A stretch of 6,766 bases of DNA from an uncultured Oscillospiraceae bacterium (GCA_934662925.1 CAKUKL010000081.1:1-6766), one strand, 5' to 3'; positions 1 to 6,627 are shown, counted from the stretch's first letter. Numbers and translations are program-made. The notes: a model not told the origin generated them from the sequence alone.

Positions 1-908
1 GCGCAGGTCAGCGTCACATCGGGGTCGGTGACGGCGTACTCGTTCTTCAGCACCCCCTCAAGCTCCCGAATAAACGCTTCGAACGCCCGGCCGCTGCCCT
101 TGGGAAGCGCCACCGCCGCATCGCAGCGGGAGCAGATCACGTTGTCGAACTGCCCGCCGGAGAAGGCCGCCAGCCGCAGGCCGGGGAACTTCTCCAGCGC
201 TGTGGCCAGTACCCGTCCCATGAGGCGGTTGCCGCTGCCGCGTCCCAGATGGATGTCCGCACCGGAGTGACCACCCCGCAAGCCGGCCACGGTGATGCCG
301 AAGCCCTCCATGCCCGCCGCATCGGTCAGCGCTGCGGGCAGCAGGCAATCGGAGCGCATGCCGCCTGCGCAGGACACGGTGAACACGCCCTCCAGCTCGG
401 AGTCCAAATTCAGCAGCTTTTTGCCCTTCAGGTCAGAGCAGTCCAGCGCAAAGGCGCCGTCCATGCCCACCTCCTCGTCCACGGTGAACACCGCCTCGAT
501 GGGCGGATGCACCAGCGTATCATCCGACAGGATCGCCAGGATCATGGCCACGGCAATGCAGTTGTCGCCGCCCAGCGACGTCTTGTCCGCCCAGACCCAC
601 TCACCGTCGGTCATCAGGTCAAGTCCCTCGCGGGTCATGTCCTTGGTGCAGTCGTCGGTCTTGGCGCACACCATGTCGATGTGTCCCTGCAGGATGATCG
701 GCTCGGCGCTCTCATGGCCGGGAGACGCCGGCTTCCAGATCACCACGTTGTTGCACGGCTCCTGCCGGTACTTCAGTCCCAGTTCCTTGGCAAAGCCCAC
801 GCACAGATCGCTGATGATCTTCGTGTTGCCGCTGCCGTGGGGCACCGAGCACAGCTTTTCAAAATATGCGAACACCTTTTCTGGCTTCAAGCCTTTCAAA
901 ACAGCCAT
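1..908 (-). CDS. pepD: PepD-type cytosolic dipeptidase (aminoacyl-histidine dipeptidase, M20/M28 clan), 3' end cut by window edge
   Basis: This gene encodes a dinuclear-metal (usually zinc) cytosolic dipeptidase that hydrolyses a broad range of dipeptides, including Xaa-His, and so recycles peptides to amino acids. Reading the minus strand from the ATG at 908-906 gives 302 codons without a stop before the window ends; family members are usually about 480-490 residues, so roughly the first 60% is present. Visible motifs are QGHIDMV (H76, D78), SLGGDN (D115, expected bridging ligand), DEEVGMDGAF (E145 general base, E146 ligand), LDSE (D169 ligand) and GLRGGHSGADIH (H213, start of the lid/dimerisation region). 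These match the order and spacing of E. coli PepD as I recall it. The last metal-binding His lies beyond the edge. A good ribosome binding site and a separate promoter precede it, so it is probably its own transcription unit, not the sixth gene of the transporter operon. No signal peptide is seen. The family assignment is confident; the exact substrate range is not readable. Confidence 0.93.
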   Translation of the reverse strand, partial: MAVLKGLKPEKVFAYFEKLCSVPHGSGNTKIISDLCVGFAKELGLKYRQEPCNNVVIWKPASPGHESAEPIILQGHIDMVCAKTDDCTKDMTREGLDLMTDGEWVWADKTSLGGDNCIAVAMILAILSDDTLVHPPIEAVFTVDEEVGMDGAFALDCSDLKGKKLLNLDSELEGVFTVSCAGGMRSDCLLPAALTDAAGMEGFGITVAGLRGGHSGADIHLGRGSGNRLMGRVLATALEKFPGLRLAAFSGGQFDNVICSRCDAAVALPKGSGRAFEAFIRELEGVLKNEYAVTDPDVTLTC

Positions 909-915
909 TTTGATA

Positions 916-924
916 CTCCTTTCC
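916..924 (-). promoter_or_regulatory. Ribosome binding site of the dipeptidase gene
   Basis: The minus strand reads GGAAAGGAG, followed by 7 nt and then the ATG at 908-906. This strong Shine-Dalgarno sequence fixes the start of the dipeptidase gene. Confidence 0.8.
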
Positions 925-955
925 CATGCGGCCGCGGTCTCCGCGCCGCCCATTC

Positions 956-984
956 AGTATAGCATATCCGCCTGCCGAGCGCAA
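956..984 (-). promoter_or_regulatory. Predicted sigma-A promoter of the dipeptidase gene
   Basis: The minus strand has TTGCGC (984-979) as a weak -35, a 17-bp spacer, and TATACT (961-956) preceded by TGC, which makes an extended -10. Transcription would start near 949 and give a leader of about 40 nt. The weak -35 is offset by the extended -10. Its position just downstream of a hairpin that may end the transporter operon supports a separate unit. This is inferred from sequence only. Confidence 0.5.
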
Positions 985-1001
985 GCAAGTCCCTATGTGC
1001 C

Positions 1002-1029
1002 CACAGCCCATGCTTTCGCATGGGCTGTG
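1002..1029 (-). terminator. Perfect 12-bp hairpin with GAAA loop after the transporter operon; terminator-like but without a U-tract
   Basis: CACAGCCCATGC and its exact complement (1018-1029 and 1002-1013) enclose a four-base loop that reads GAAA on the minus strand, a stable GNRA tetraloop closed by C-G. The stem begins 16 nt after the stop of the last operon gene. The bases after it (GGCACATAGGG) are not U-rich, and neither strand offers a U-tract. It may therefore be a partial or factor-dependent terminator, or a 3'-end stabilising structure, instead of a standard intrinsic terminator. A smaller competing stem (TGTGT/ACACA, 1026-1042) overlaps its 5' arm. Confidence 0.5.
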
Positions 1030-1045
1030 TATGCAGCACACATTA

Positions 1046-1516
1046 TCAGAAGTCGCCCAGGCCCATATCGTCCTCGATACCGGGCGCTTCCTCGTTGTCC
1101 TCCTCGGTGGGAGGCGCGGGGATGAATTCCTCCAGATAGGCCTCCTCCGGCAGACCAGCCATATACGCCGGCAGGTTGATGATGATGCCGTCGATGTTAT
1201 GGGGCAGTGTCATTTGGTACGTTTCCGTTGTCTCGCTGCCGCCCTTCTGCTGCATGACCTCCACGGTCAGCTCCAGCTTGTCGCCGATGACGGTGGTCAA
1301 GCAGCGCTCCTTTTCGTACAGCTTAGAGATCTGCTCGCCGTTCACATACACAGTGATCTTATAGGGCGCCTCCACAGACTGGCCGCCCTTGTCCACTGCG
1401 CGGTTGTCGAAATAGACGGTGTGGCCGCGTCCGATGCGCAGCATCAGCACGGCGACGAGCACCAGCACCAGGATAAAGGCGATACGGATGAGCCACGAGC
1501 GTTTCGTCGTTTTCAT
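1046..1516 (-). CDS. Small membrane-anchored protein of unknown function at the end of the ABC operon (possibly DUF6672 family)
   Basis: A 156-residue protein. Residues 1-11 are basic (MKTTKRSWLIR) and are followed by one hydrophobic segment at about 10-28. There is no lipobox and no clear signal-peptidase site, so it is probably an uncleaved anchor with the C-terminal domain outside the cell. Next comes a motif, RGHTVYFDNR (30-39), a predicted beta-rich middle containing ITVYVNGEQI, a conserved-looking segment LPHNIDGIIINLPAYMAGLPEEAY, and a strongly acidic, proline-containing tail over about the last 30 residues. Its ATG overlaps the stop of the preceding permease gene as ATGA (1513-1516), and GGGGAG lies 6 nt upstream, so translation is coupled to the permease. 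I think this is the family labelled DUF6672, but that is from memory. Its function is unknown; the coupling suggests an accessory or assembly factor of the importer. No catalytic residues are recognisable. Confidence 0.85.
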   Translation of the reverse strand: MKTTKRSWLIRIAFILVLVLVAVLMLRIGRGHTVYFDNRAVDKGGQSVEAPYKITVYVNGEQISKLYEKERCLTTVIGDKLELTVEVMQQKGGSETTETYQMTLPHNIDGIIINLPAYMAGLPEEAYLEEFIPAPPTEEDNEEAPGIEDDMGLGDF

Positions 1517-2634
1517 GCGGTTCTCCCCTCCTCCTCGGCCTTCTGCTCAATGGCCAGCTGCTGACCCAGCGTGCGGTTCTCCTTGCGCTTCTTGGCCTCG
1601 TACATGACCAGTGCCACGGTGATAACGGCGTAGGACACGAACACGCGGAAGTACTCGCCGATCATGGAGTCGCCGGTGATCTTGGTTCCGGCGGCCGGCG
1701 CCACGATGAACATGGTATGGAACAGGAGCACACCCAGGAACACGTTGCCGATGGACGCCTTTTCCACGGAGGCGCCGCCCACCAGCAGCGCGGCGATGCA
1801 GAACATGCCGACGTTGGTATGCGCCGTATAGGTGGGGAAGTTGCCCATGTTCTGCAGATAGATGATCATGCCGAAGCCCGCGAACACGGTGGACATGACG
1901 ATGGAGATCAGGCGGGTGCGGTCCACGTTGATACCGGCGTCCCGCGCCACGTTCATATCCTGACCCACCGCGCGCATGTCCTGTCCCAGCTTCGTGCGGC
2001 GGAACCACACGATGAACAGGCAGGCCAGCGCGATGATGATCAGCGTCAGCACGGGGATCTTCACGCCGCCCACGTAGATGGCCAGCGCATTATCGATGCT
2101 CTGCCGCATCTGCAGAAGGCTGACTGTGTTGCGGATACCAAAGCCGCGGGGCAGCTTCAGTGTGTTGTGGAGGATGGGGATGATGGGCCCCATCATATAC
2201 AGCACCACCAGCTGGTACACACCGGTCATGCAGTAGGCGATAAAGTAGCTGGTGACCATCTCGCGGCCCTTGGCGCGGTTCAGGATGCTGCCGCACATAA
2301 GACCCAGCAGAATGGACAGGGGGATGGACAGGATGGCCGCCAGCACCAGACCGGGGATACCCCAGATCTGCCAGTCCGCCACCAGGATCAGCGCGATCTC
2401 GCCGGCCATAGCGCCCAGCGTCATGGCAAAGTTCAGACCCATACCGGCCATAATGGGGATCAGCAGGCTCAGGATCAAAAAGGCGTTGCGCCCCAGACGG
2501 GTCATAGCCTCGTTAAGTATGTAGCTCACCGGCAGGCCGGACACGGGAATGAGCACGGCGCAGATGATGATAAACAGGACGGGCACTGAGTTTTTGCCCA
2601 GGAATTGCTTTACGTCGAATCTCTTACCCTTCAT
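1513..2634 (-). CDS. ABC transporter permease, branched-chain/ribose/BMP superfamily (second of two)
   Basis: A 373-residue integral membrane subunit (BPD_transp_2 type) expected to form half of the translocation channel. Hydrophobic stretches begin near residue 17 and recur to about residue 345, consistent with eight to ten membrane segments. The family's cytoplasmic coupling loop, which touches the ATPase, is visible as AVGQDMNVARDAGINVDRTR (222-241). A later glycine-rich motif, LLVGGASVEKASIGNVFLG (283-301), is also typical of the family. The C-terminus is a charged tail (KKRKENR to the end), probably cytoplasmic. The start follows the stop of the first permease gene by a single base, with AAGGGGG about 7 nt upstream; the 3' end overlaps the next gene by 4 nt. 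It is a diverged paralogue of its neighbour, so the channel is probably a heterodimer. The substrate cannot be deduced. Confidence 0.93.
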   Translation of the reverse strand: MKGKRFDVKQFLGKNSVPVLFIIICAVLIPVSGLPVSYILNEAMTRLGRNAFLILSLLIPIMAGMGLNFAMTLGAMAGEIALILVADWQIWGIPGLVLAAILSIPLSILLGLMCGSILNRAKGREMVTSYFIAYCMTGVYQLVVLYMMGPIIPILHNTLKLPRGFGIRNTVSLLQMRQSIDNALAIYVGGVKIPVLTLIIIALACLFIVWFRRTKLGQDMRAVGQDMNVARDAGINVDRTRLISIVMSTVFAGFGMIIYLQNMGNFPTYTAHTNVGMFCIAALLVGGASVEKASIGNVFLGVLLFHTMFIVAPAAGTKITGDSMIGEYFRVFVSYAVITVALVMYEAKKRKENRTLGQQLAIEQKAEEEGRTA

Positions 2635-2635
2635 G

Positions 2636-3715
2636 TCAGCGCCCCCTTTCCGTCTTTCTGGTCAGGGCATAGAGGATCATGCCGTTGGATACCACGATAC
2701 GGATGACCTCGCTCATATCCATCTGGAAGGCGGCGCTCATCACGGTGGGGGTCATGGTCACCACGCCCTGATACAGGATCGTACCGATAATCACATTGCC
2801 GATGGATGCCTTATTCACCGACGCGCCGCCGATAAGGATGGCGGCCACGGCGGGCATGGCCATCCAGAAGGGGCCGTTGTACAGCTGTATGAAGCCGAAG
2901 CCCTGCTCATACACCAGAATACCCACAGCGCCCAGCCAGGTGGACATGATCACGGAGATAAGCCGCATCTTGTCCACGTTGATGCCCGCTGCGCGGGCAA
3001 AGGCGGGGTTGGAGCCCACAGCGGTCATGGCGGTGCCGGTCTTGGTGTGCAGGAACGCCCACATCAGCACGGCCAGCAGCACGAAGAACAGCAGCGTGCC
3101 GGTGGGGATCACCAGATTGATGCCGATGCTGTTCAGGTCGATGGTCAGAATGTTGGCCAGCGCCTTGTCGTAATAGCCCTCCAGCGAGATGACGGTACGC
3201 AGACCGCTGGCGGAGAAGCCCCACACCATGGTGGGATGCTTATACGGCAGCAGCAGCCACATCATGCACATGAAGGACACGGACGAGAAGCCCACATAGG
3301 TGGCGATCATCATCTCGCCGCCCTTGATCTTGTTCAGCAGCCAACCATAGCCGCCGCCGAACAGCAGGGCAAAGGGCGTGGCGATGAGGATGGCCATCAG
3401 GAAGCTGGCAAACCCCGTATAGCCCAGCTCGATGGACAGCGTGGCGCCCAGCAGTCCGGACACGATACCCAGCGGCAGGCCGAAGTTCAGGCCGCAGCCG
3501 GAGTGTACCATGGGCACCATGGCCAGCACCATCACGGCGTTCCAGCTGAAACGGGTGATGATATTGGTGATCTGTGTGGGGAAATCCAGCCCCACGCAGG
3601 GCGCGGCGATGAGCAGCAGCAGCAGGAAGCACGCGATGATCAGACGCGGCAGGCCGAAGCTGTCCACCAACTCTCTGAATTTTGACTTGTTTCCAAGTGT
3701 GGTCGTATTGCCCAT
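2636..3715 (-). CDS. ABC transporter permease, branched-chain/ribose/BMP superfamily (first of two)
   Basis: A 359-residue polytopic membrane protein, the first channel subunit of the importer. A short polar N-terminus (about 1-22) precedes a hydrophobic segment around 24-42; further segments follow at roughly 55-75, 80-95, 103-125, 137-157, 205-223, 252-268, 286-298 and 337-352. The coupling loop reads AVGSNPAFARAAGINVDKMR (232-251), and the family glycine motif is ILIGGASVNKASIGNVIIG (293-311). Both align without gaps to the second permease. The ATG at 3715-3713 lies 5 nt after a perfect ribosome binding site that also contains the stop of the ATPase gene. As in BMP/nucleoside-type systems, and unlike most ribose-type systems, two separate permease genes follow one fused ATPase. 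The membrane boundaries are by eye. Confidence 0.94.
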   Translation of the reverse strand: MGNTTTLGNKSKFRELVDSFGLPRLIIACFLLLLLIAAPCVGLDFPTQITNIITRFSWNAVMVLAMVPMVHSGCGLNFGLPLGIVSGLLGATLSIELGYTGFASFLMAILIATPFALLFGGGYGWLLNKIKGGEMMIATYVGFSSVSFMCMMWLLLPYKHPTMVWGFSASGLRTVISLEGYYDKALANILTIDLNSIGINLVIPTGTLLFFVLLAVLMWAFLHTKTGTAMTAVGSNPAFARAAGINVDKMRLISVIMSTWLGAVGILVYEQGFGFIQLYNGPFWMAMPAVAAILIGGASVNKASIGNVIIGTILYQGVVTMTPTVMSAAFQMDMSEVIRIVVSNGMILYALTRKTERGR

Positions 3716-3720
3716 TTCTT

Positions 3721-3728
3721 CCTCCTTA
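3721..3728 (-). promoter_or_regulatory. Ribosome binding site of the first permease, fused to the ATPase stop codon
   Basis: The minus strand reads TAAGGAGG followed by AAGAA and ATG. The stop codon TAA of the ATPase gene provides the first bases of an optimal Shine-Dalgarno sequence, so a ribosome terminating there covers the next initiation site. This suggests coupled synthesis of ATPase and permease. Confidence 0.85.
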
Positions 3729-5318
3729 CTTCACCTGACTGACCATGAGCATACCGAACTCCTCGGAGGAATGGTCAGCAGGCAGGATACCGGCGACCCT
3801 GCCGCCGGAGACGATGGCGATGCGGTCGCAGATCTGGCGCAGCTCCTCCAGCTCGGAGGAGATCATCACCACCGTGACGCCGGATTCGCGGTTAAATTTC
3901 TTCAGCGCCTCCAGCACCAGCGCCTTGGCGCCCACGTCGATACCGCGGGTAGGCTCGGACACGAAGAGGAAGCGGGGCTCCAGCGCAAACGCCTTGGCCA
4001 GACACACCTTCTGCTGGTTGCCGCCGGACAGCTCTCTGGCCTTCTGGCTGGAGCCGGTACACTTAATCTGCAATTCATCGATATACCGGTTCGTCACTGT
4101 GTGGATGGCCTTTTCGTCGCGCCATGTGAAGAAACCCATTCTCTTCAGGAACTTGTTCTGCACCTGCATGGCGGGGAACGCCACGTTCCACTCCAGTGAC
4201 TCATCCAGCAGCAGACCCACGCCGCGCCGATCCTCGGACACAAAGGCCAGCTGGGAGTCCAGGCACTTCCGGGGGCTGTTCAGCGCGATAGGCTTGCCGT
4301 CGAACTCCACGGTGCCGCCCGCCTCGTACAGGCCCATCACACCGTTGGGAATACCCAGCTTGCCCTGACCGGCCAGACCGCCGATGCCCAGGATCTCGCC
4401 CTCCTTCACGTCCAGATCCACGTTGCGGACGATCTCGCCGGGCATATCCACCCACAGCTTGCGGATGGACAGAATGGTGCGGGCATCGGAGTGGTCGCGG
4501 ATGTCGTGGGCAGCGCCGCCGGCAGCCACCTCGCGCCCCACCATGTAGTGGGTGATGTCGCGGACATCCGTCTCGCGGGCGGCCACGTCCTTGACAACGT
4601 AGCCATCCCGCATGATGACCACCTTATCGCACACCGACAGGATCTCCTGCAGGCGGTGGGTGATGAAGATCACGGCGATGCCCCGGGAGGCCATGCCGCG
4701 GATGGAGTCCAGCAGGGCCTGTGCCTCCTGCTCGGTGAGCACGGCGGTGGGTTCGTCCAGGATCAGCAGCTTCAGGTTCTCCTTGCTCAGCTCGCGGGCG
4801 ATCTCCGTAAACTGCTTGTGCCCCACGGGCATGCTGCTGATGACCATCTTCTGGTCGATAGCCACGCCCATCTTCTCAATGGCTTTTGCGGCGCGGTTAT
4901 CCATTTCCTTATAGTCGAGAGTGTCCAGGCGCGGGCCGAACACTTCTGAAATGACGCTTTTTTTCTTGGGCTCGCGGTTGAGGAGGATGTTCTCCGTGGC
5001 AGTAAAGCCGGGGATCAGCGAGAACTCCTGATGCACCATGCCGATGCCGGCCTTCAGCGCATCAAAGGGGGTGTTGAACTGCACTTTTTCTCCGTCGATC
5101 AGGACATCCCCCTCGTAGCCGCCCGTCTCACGGATCACGTCCATGCCAAACAGTATTTTCATCAAGGTGCTCTTTCCGGCGCCGTTTTCGCCCACCAGAC
5201 CCAGCACCTGCCCTGCCTCCAGGGTAAAGTTGATGTCTGTGAGCACCTGATTGCCGAAAAAGCCCTTTTTGATATTCCGCATCTCAAGCAGCGGAGCATT
5301 GTTCTTTTCCATATTCAT
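3726..5318 (-). CDS. Double-domain ABC transporter ATP-binding protein (ribose/BMP-type importer)
   Basis: A 530-residue cytoplasmic ATPase with two nucleotide-binding domains in one chain, which powers the importer. Domain 1 (about 10-260) has Walker A GENGAGKS (43-50), Q-loop Q97, Walker B LLILDEP (184-190) and H-loop H221; its signature is degenerate, MPVGHKQ (163-169), with Pro at the usual Ser. Domain 2 (about 281-530) has a modified Walker A GLAGQGKL (314-321, Leu for Ser/Thr), a canonical signature LSGGNQQK (430-437), and Walker B LFVSEPTRGID (451-461, Ser454 for the usual Asp). A serine, not His, sits at the H-loop (ISSELEEL), as is common in second domains of this family. Length and layout fit RbsA- and YufO-like proteins. 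Start choice is uncertain: AGGTAGGG (5326-5319) could serve the ATG at 5318 or the ATG two codons later at 5312; the second gives better spacing. The family is certain; the substrate is unknown. Confidence 0.95.
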   Translation of the reverse strand: MNMEKNNAPLLEMRNIKKGFFGNQVLTDINFTLEAGQVLGLVGENGAGKSTLMKILFGMDVIRETGGYEGDVLIDGEKVQFNTPFDALKAGIGMVHQEFSLIPGFTATENILLNREPKKKSVISEVFGPRLDTLDYKEMDNRAAKAIEKMGVAIDQKMVISSMPVGHKQFTEIARELSKENLKLLILDEPTAVLTEQEAQALLDSIRGMASRGIAVIFITHRLQEILSVCDKVVIMRDGYVVKDVAARETDVRDITHYMVGREVAAGGAAHDIRDHSDARTILSIRKLWVDMPGEIVRNVDLDVKEGEILGIGGLAGQGKLGIPNGVMGLYEAGGTVEFDGKPIALNSPRKCLDSQLAFVSEDRRGVGLLLDESLEWNVAFPAMQVQNKFLKRMGFFTWRDEKAIHTVTNRYIDELQIKCTGSSQKARELSGGNQQKVCLAKAFALEPRFLFVSEPTRGIDVGAKALVLEALKKFNRESGVTVVMISSELEELRQICDRIAIVSGGRVAGILPADHSSEEFGMLMVSQVK

Positions 5319-5326
5319 CCCTACCT
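5319..5326 (-). promoter_or_regulatory. Weak or ambiguous ribosome binding site of the ATPase gene
   Basis: The minus strand reads AGGTAGGG immediately before ATGAATATG. AGGT lies 5 nt from the first ATG (5318) and AGGG lies 6 nt from the second (5312), so both starts are possible and the product differs by two residues. The site is only about 5 nt from the base of a very stable hairpin, which could limit ribosome access. Confidence 0.5.
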
Positions 5327-5331
5327 ATAGC

Positions 5332-5363
5332 AGCGGGGAGGGAGGATGCCCTCCCTCCCCGCT
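5332..5363 (-). promoter_or_regulatory. GC-rich 14-bp intercistronic hairpin between binding-protein and ATPase genes
   Basis: AGCGGGGAGGGAGG (minus strand, 5363-5350) pairs perfectly with 5345-5332 across the loop GCAT. The gap between the two genes is 71 nt; the other junctions in the operon are 10, 1 and -4 nt. No U-tract follows on the minus strand (GCTATAGG), so complete termination is unlikely. In binding-protein-dependent importers, a hairpin at this position commonly protects the 3' end of receptor mRNA or partly stops transcription, so that receptor is made in excess over membrane subunits. I infer that role here. Confidence 0.7.
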
Positions 5364-5389
5364 TTAATGGTTGCTTCAAAAGCCTGTCG

Positions 5390-6595
5390 TCAGCTGATGG
5401 TGAAGTACTTTTCCGGGATCTCCACGGTAGCGTTGCCCATGAAGTGGCCGGGATCGCCCATGATATAGGTATCCTGATAGATCAGGAACACGTTTTCAGA
5501 CTTGACGCCGGTGGTGGCGTTGGTGTAGCTGGCGCCGTTCCAGGCCGCCTTGGGAGAGTAGACCTGCAGCGCGGCAGCCACATCGTCCATGTCCTTCAGC
5601 TCGCTCTTGCCGTCCAGCACGTTCTTGGCGTGCAGAGCAAGACCGGCGGACAGGGTGTAGCCGTAGGAGTAAGCCCAGGTACCGAAGTGATCGGCGCCGC
5701 CCTTCTCCACGATGGCGGACTCGACCTTAGCCAGGATCTTCTCGAAATCACCGGCTTCCTCGGTCAGATCAATACCCAGCGCGCCGGGATAGCCCATCAG
5801 GGGGGAGGGCAGGTCGGCCTCGATGAAGTAGCCGCCGCACTCCAGCAGGCGCTTCAGCAGAGGCTCGGTGTGCGCATCGTTGGTGCAGAAGTAAGCAGCC
5901 TTCTGGCCGTACTTCTCGACCCATGCGGGCACCTGCTCCAGAATGTAGGCCTGAGCGCCGGAAACGCCCACGTCAGAGGTGGGATCGGGAGCCGTCTCCA
6001 GGACGAACTTCATGCCGAACTCCTCGCAGGCGGCCTTCATGATGGCCACGCGGCGGCTCATGGTCTCATAGGACATGTGGCGGGGGAAGGAGATATGTAC
6101 GAAGGTGTCGCAGCCCAGCTCGTGCGCGGTGCGGATGATCAGATAGCCGCGGGACACGAAGTCATTGTTGGTGACCAGGTCGGCAGCGGAGCTGATCTCG
6201 GGCAGATCCTCGTGTGACTCACCTGCGATGCAGATGATGTCGGGGCGAGTCTCTTTGATCTTGCGGAAGGCCTCGGTGGTGCCGGGGACAGCCTGATTGA
6301 CAATGATGGCCTTCATCAGGGGGTCGGCGGACAGGTTCACGATGCTCTGGATGGTGGTCTCAGTCTCCTCGGTGAAGTTGTCGGGATAGATGGCCAGCTG
6401 GACCATATCCTCGCCATACTCCTTCTGGAAGGCCTCGGCGCCGCGGCGATCATCCTCGGACTGAGAGACGGAGCCGGTCACGATGCCGATCTTGTAGGGC
6501 ACGGTGTTGTCATCGGTCTCGCCCTTCTTTTCGCCGCAGGCGACCAGGGAGAGCGCCATGATGAGAGCCAGCAGCAGAGAAACTACTTTTTTCAT
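5390..6595 (-). CDS. Lipoprotein solute-binding protein of an ABC importer, DUF3798 family
   Basis: A 401-residue extracytoplasmic receptor that should bind the substrate and deliver it to the permeases. Residues 1-20 are a lipoprotein signal peptide: MKK, a hydrophobic core, then lipobox LVAC with Cys20 as the predicted lipidated residue. A polar linker (about 21-33) follows. The mature domain starts with YKIGIVTGSVSQSEDD (34-49), a typical first strand and glycine loop of a type I periplasmic-binding fold. Other recognisable segments are AIYPDNFTEE (68-77), KAIIVNQAVPGTTEAF (95-110), VHISFPRHMSYE (166-177) and LPSPLMGYPGALGID (262-276). I recognise this pattern as DUF3798 (Pfam), a family usually found with ABC ATPase and permease genes and without a known ligand as far as I know. 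The start at ATG 6595 was chosen over an in-frame TTG four codons upstream (6607), because the TTG lies inside the Shine-Dalgarno sequence. It is the first operon gene, behind a strong promoter. Confidence 0.92.
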   Translation of the reverse strand: MKKVVSLLLALIMALSLVACGEKKGETDDNTVPYKIGIVTGSVSQSEDDRRGAEAFQKEYGEDMVQLAIYPDNFTEETETTIQSIVNLSADPLMKAIIVNQAVPGTTEAFRKIKETRPDIICIAGESHEDLPEISSAADLVTNNDFVSRGYLIIRTAHELGCDTFVHISFPRHMSYETMSRRVAIMKAACEEFGMKFVLETAPDPTSDVGVSGAQAYILEQVPAWVEKYGQKAAYFCTNDAHTEPLLKRLLECGGYFIEADLPSPLMGYPGALGIDLTEEAGDFEKILAKVESAIVEKGGADHFGTWAYSYGYTLSAGLALHAKNVLDGKSELKDMDDVAAALQVYSPKAAWNGASYTNATTGVKSENVFLIYQDTYIMGDPGHFMGNATVEIPEKYFTIS

Positions 6596-6600
6596 GTTTA

Positions 6601-6607
6601 CCTCCAA
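6601..6607 (-). promoter_or_regulatory. Ribosome binding site deciding the binding-protein start
   Basis: The minus strand reads TTGGAGG, then TAAAC, then ATG (6595-6593). GGAGG with a 5-nt spacer is strong. The in-frame TTG at 6607-6605 overlaps this site and has only a weak AAGGAA before it. The ATG start also gives a canonical MKK lipoprotein signal. Confidence 0.85.
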
Positions 6608-6627
6608 ATTCCTTTACCATAGTTTGT

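Noticed and set aside
928..949. GC-rich self-complementary stretch (GCGGCCGC and a 5-bp stem) in the dipeptidase leader
   Set aside because: The stem is short and such sequences are expected by chance in GC-rich DNA. No regulatory role can be supported.
249..1125. Two long plus-strand open frames over the dipeptidase gene (249-962 and 292-1125)
   Set aside because: They lie opposite a clear PepD coding frame with all metal-binding motifs. Their translations resemble no family, and no convincing ribosome binding site precedes them.
1717..2589. 290-codon plus-strand open frame over the second permease
   Set aside because: It shows the same His/Gln/Asp-rich antisense composition. The minus-strand frame has family motifs and correct operon spacing.
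2549..3685. 378-codon plus-strand open frame, rich in His, Gln, Gly and Asp
   Set aside because: It is the antisense shadow of the first permease. The composition is what the complement of GC-rich hydrophobic codons gives, and no recognisable domain is present.
5444..6217. 257-codon plus-strand open frame over the binding-protein gene
   Set aside because: It is antisense to a well-supported DUF3798-type lipoprotein and has no signal, motif or ribosome binding site of its own.
6596..6607. TTG start four codons upstream of the binding-protein ATG
   Set aside because: The TTG overlaps the GGAGG ribosome binding site that serves the ATG, and the extra residues MEVN would disturb a normal MKK lipoprotein signal peptide.
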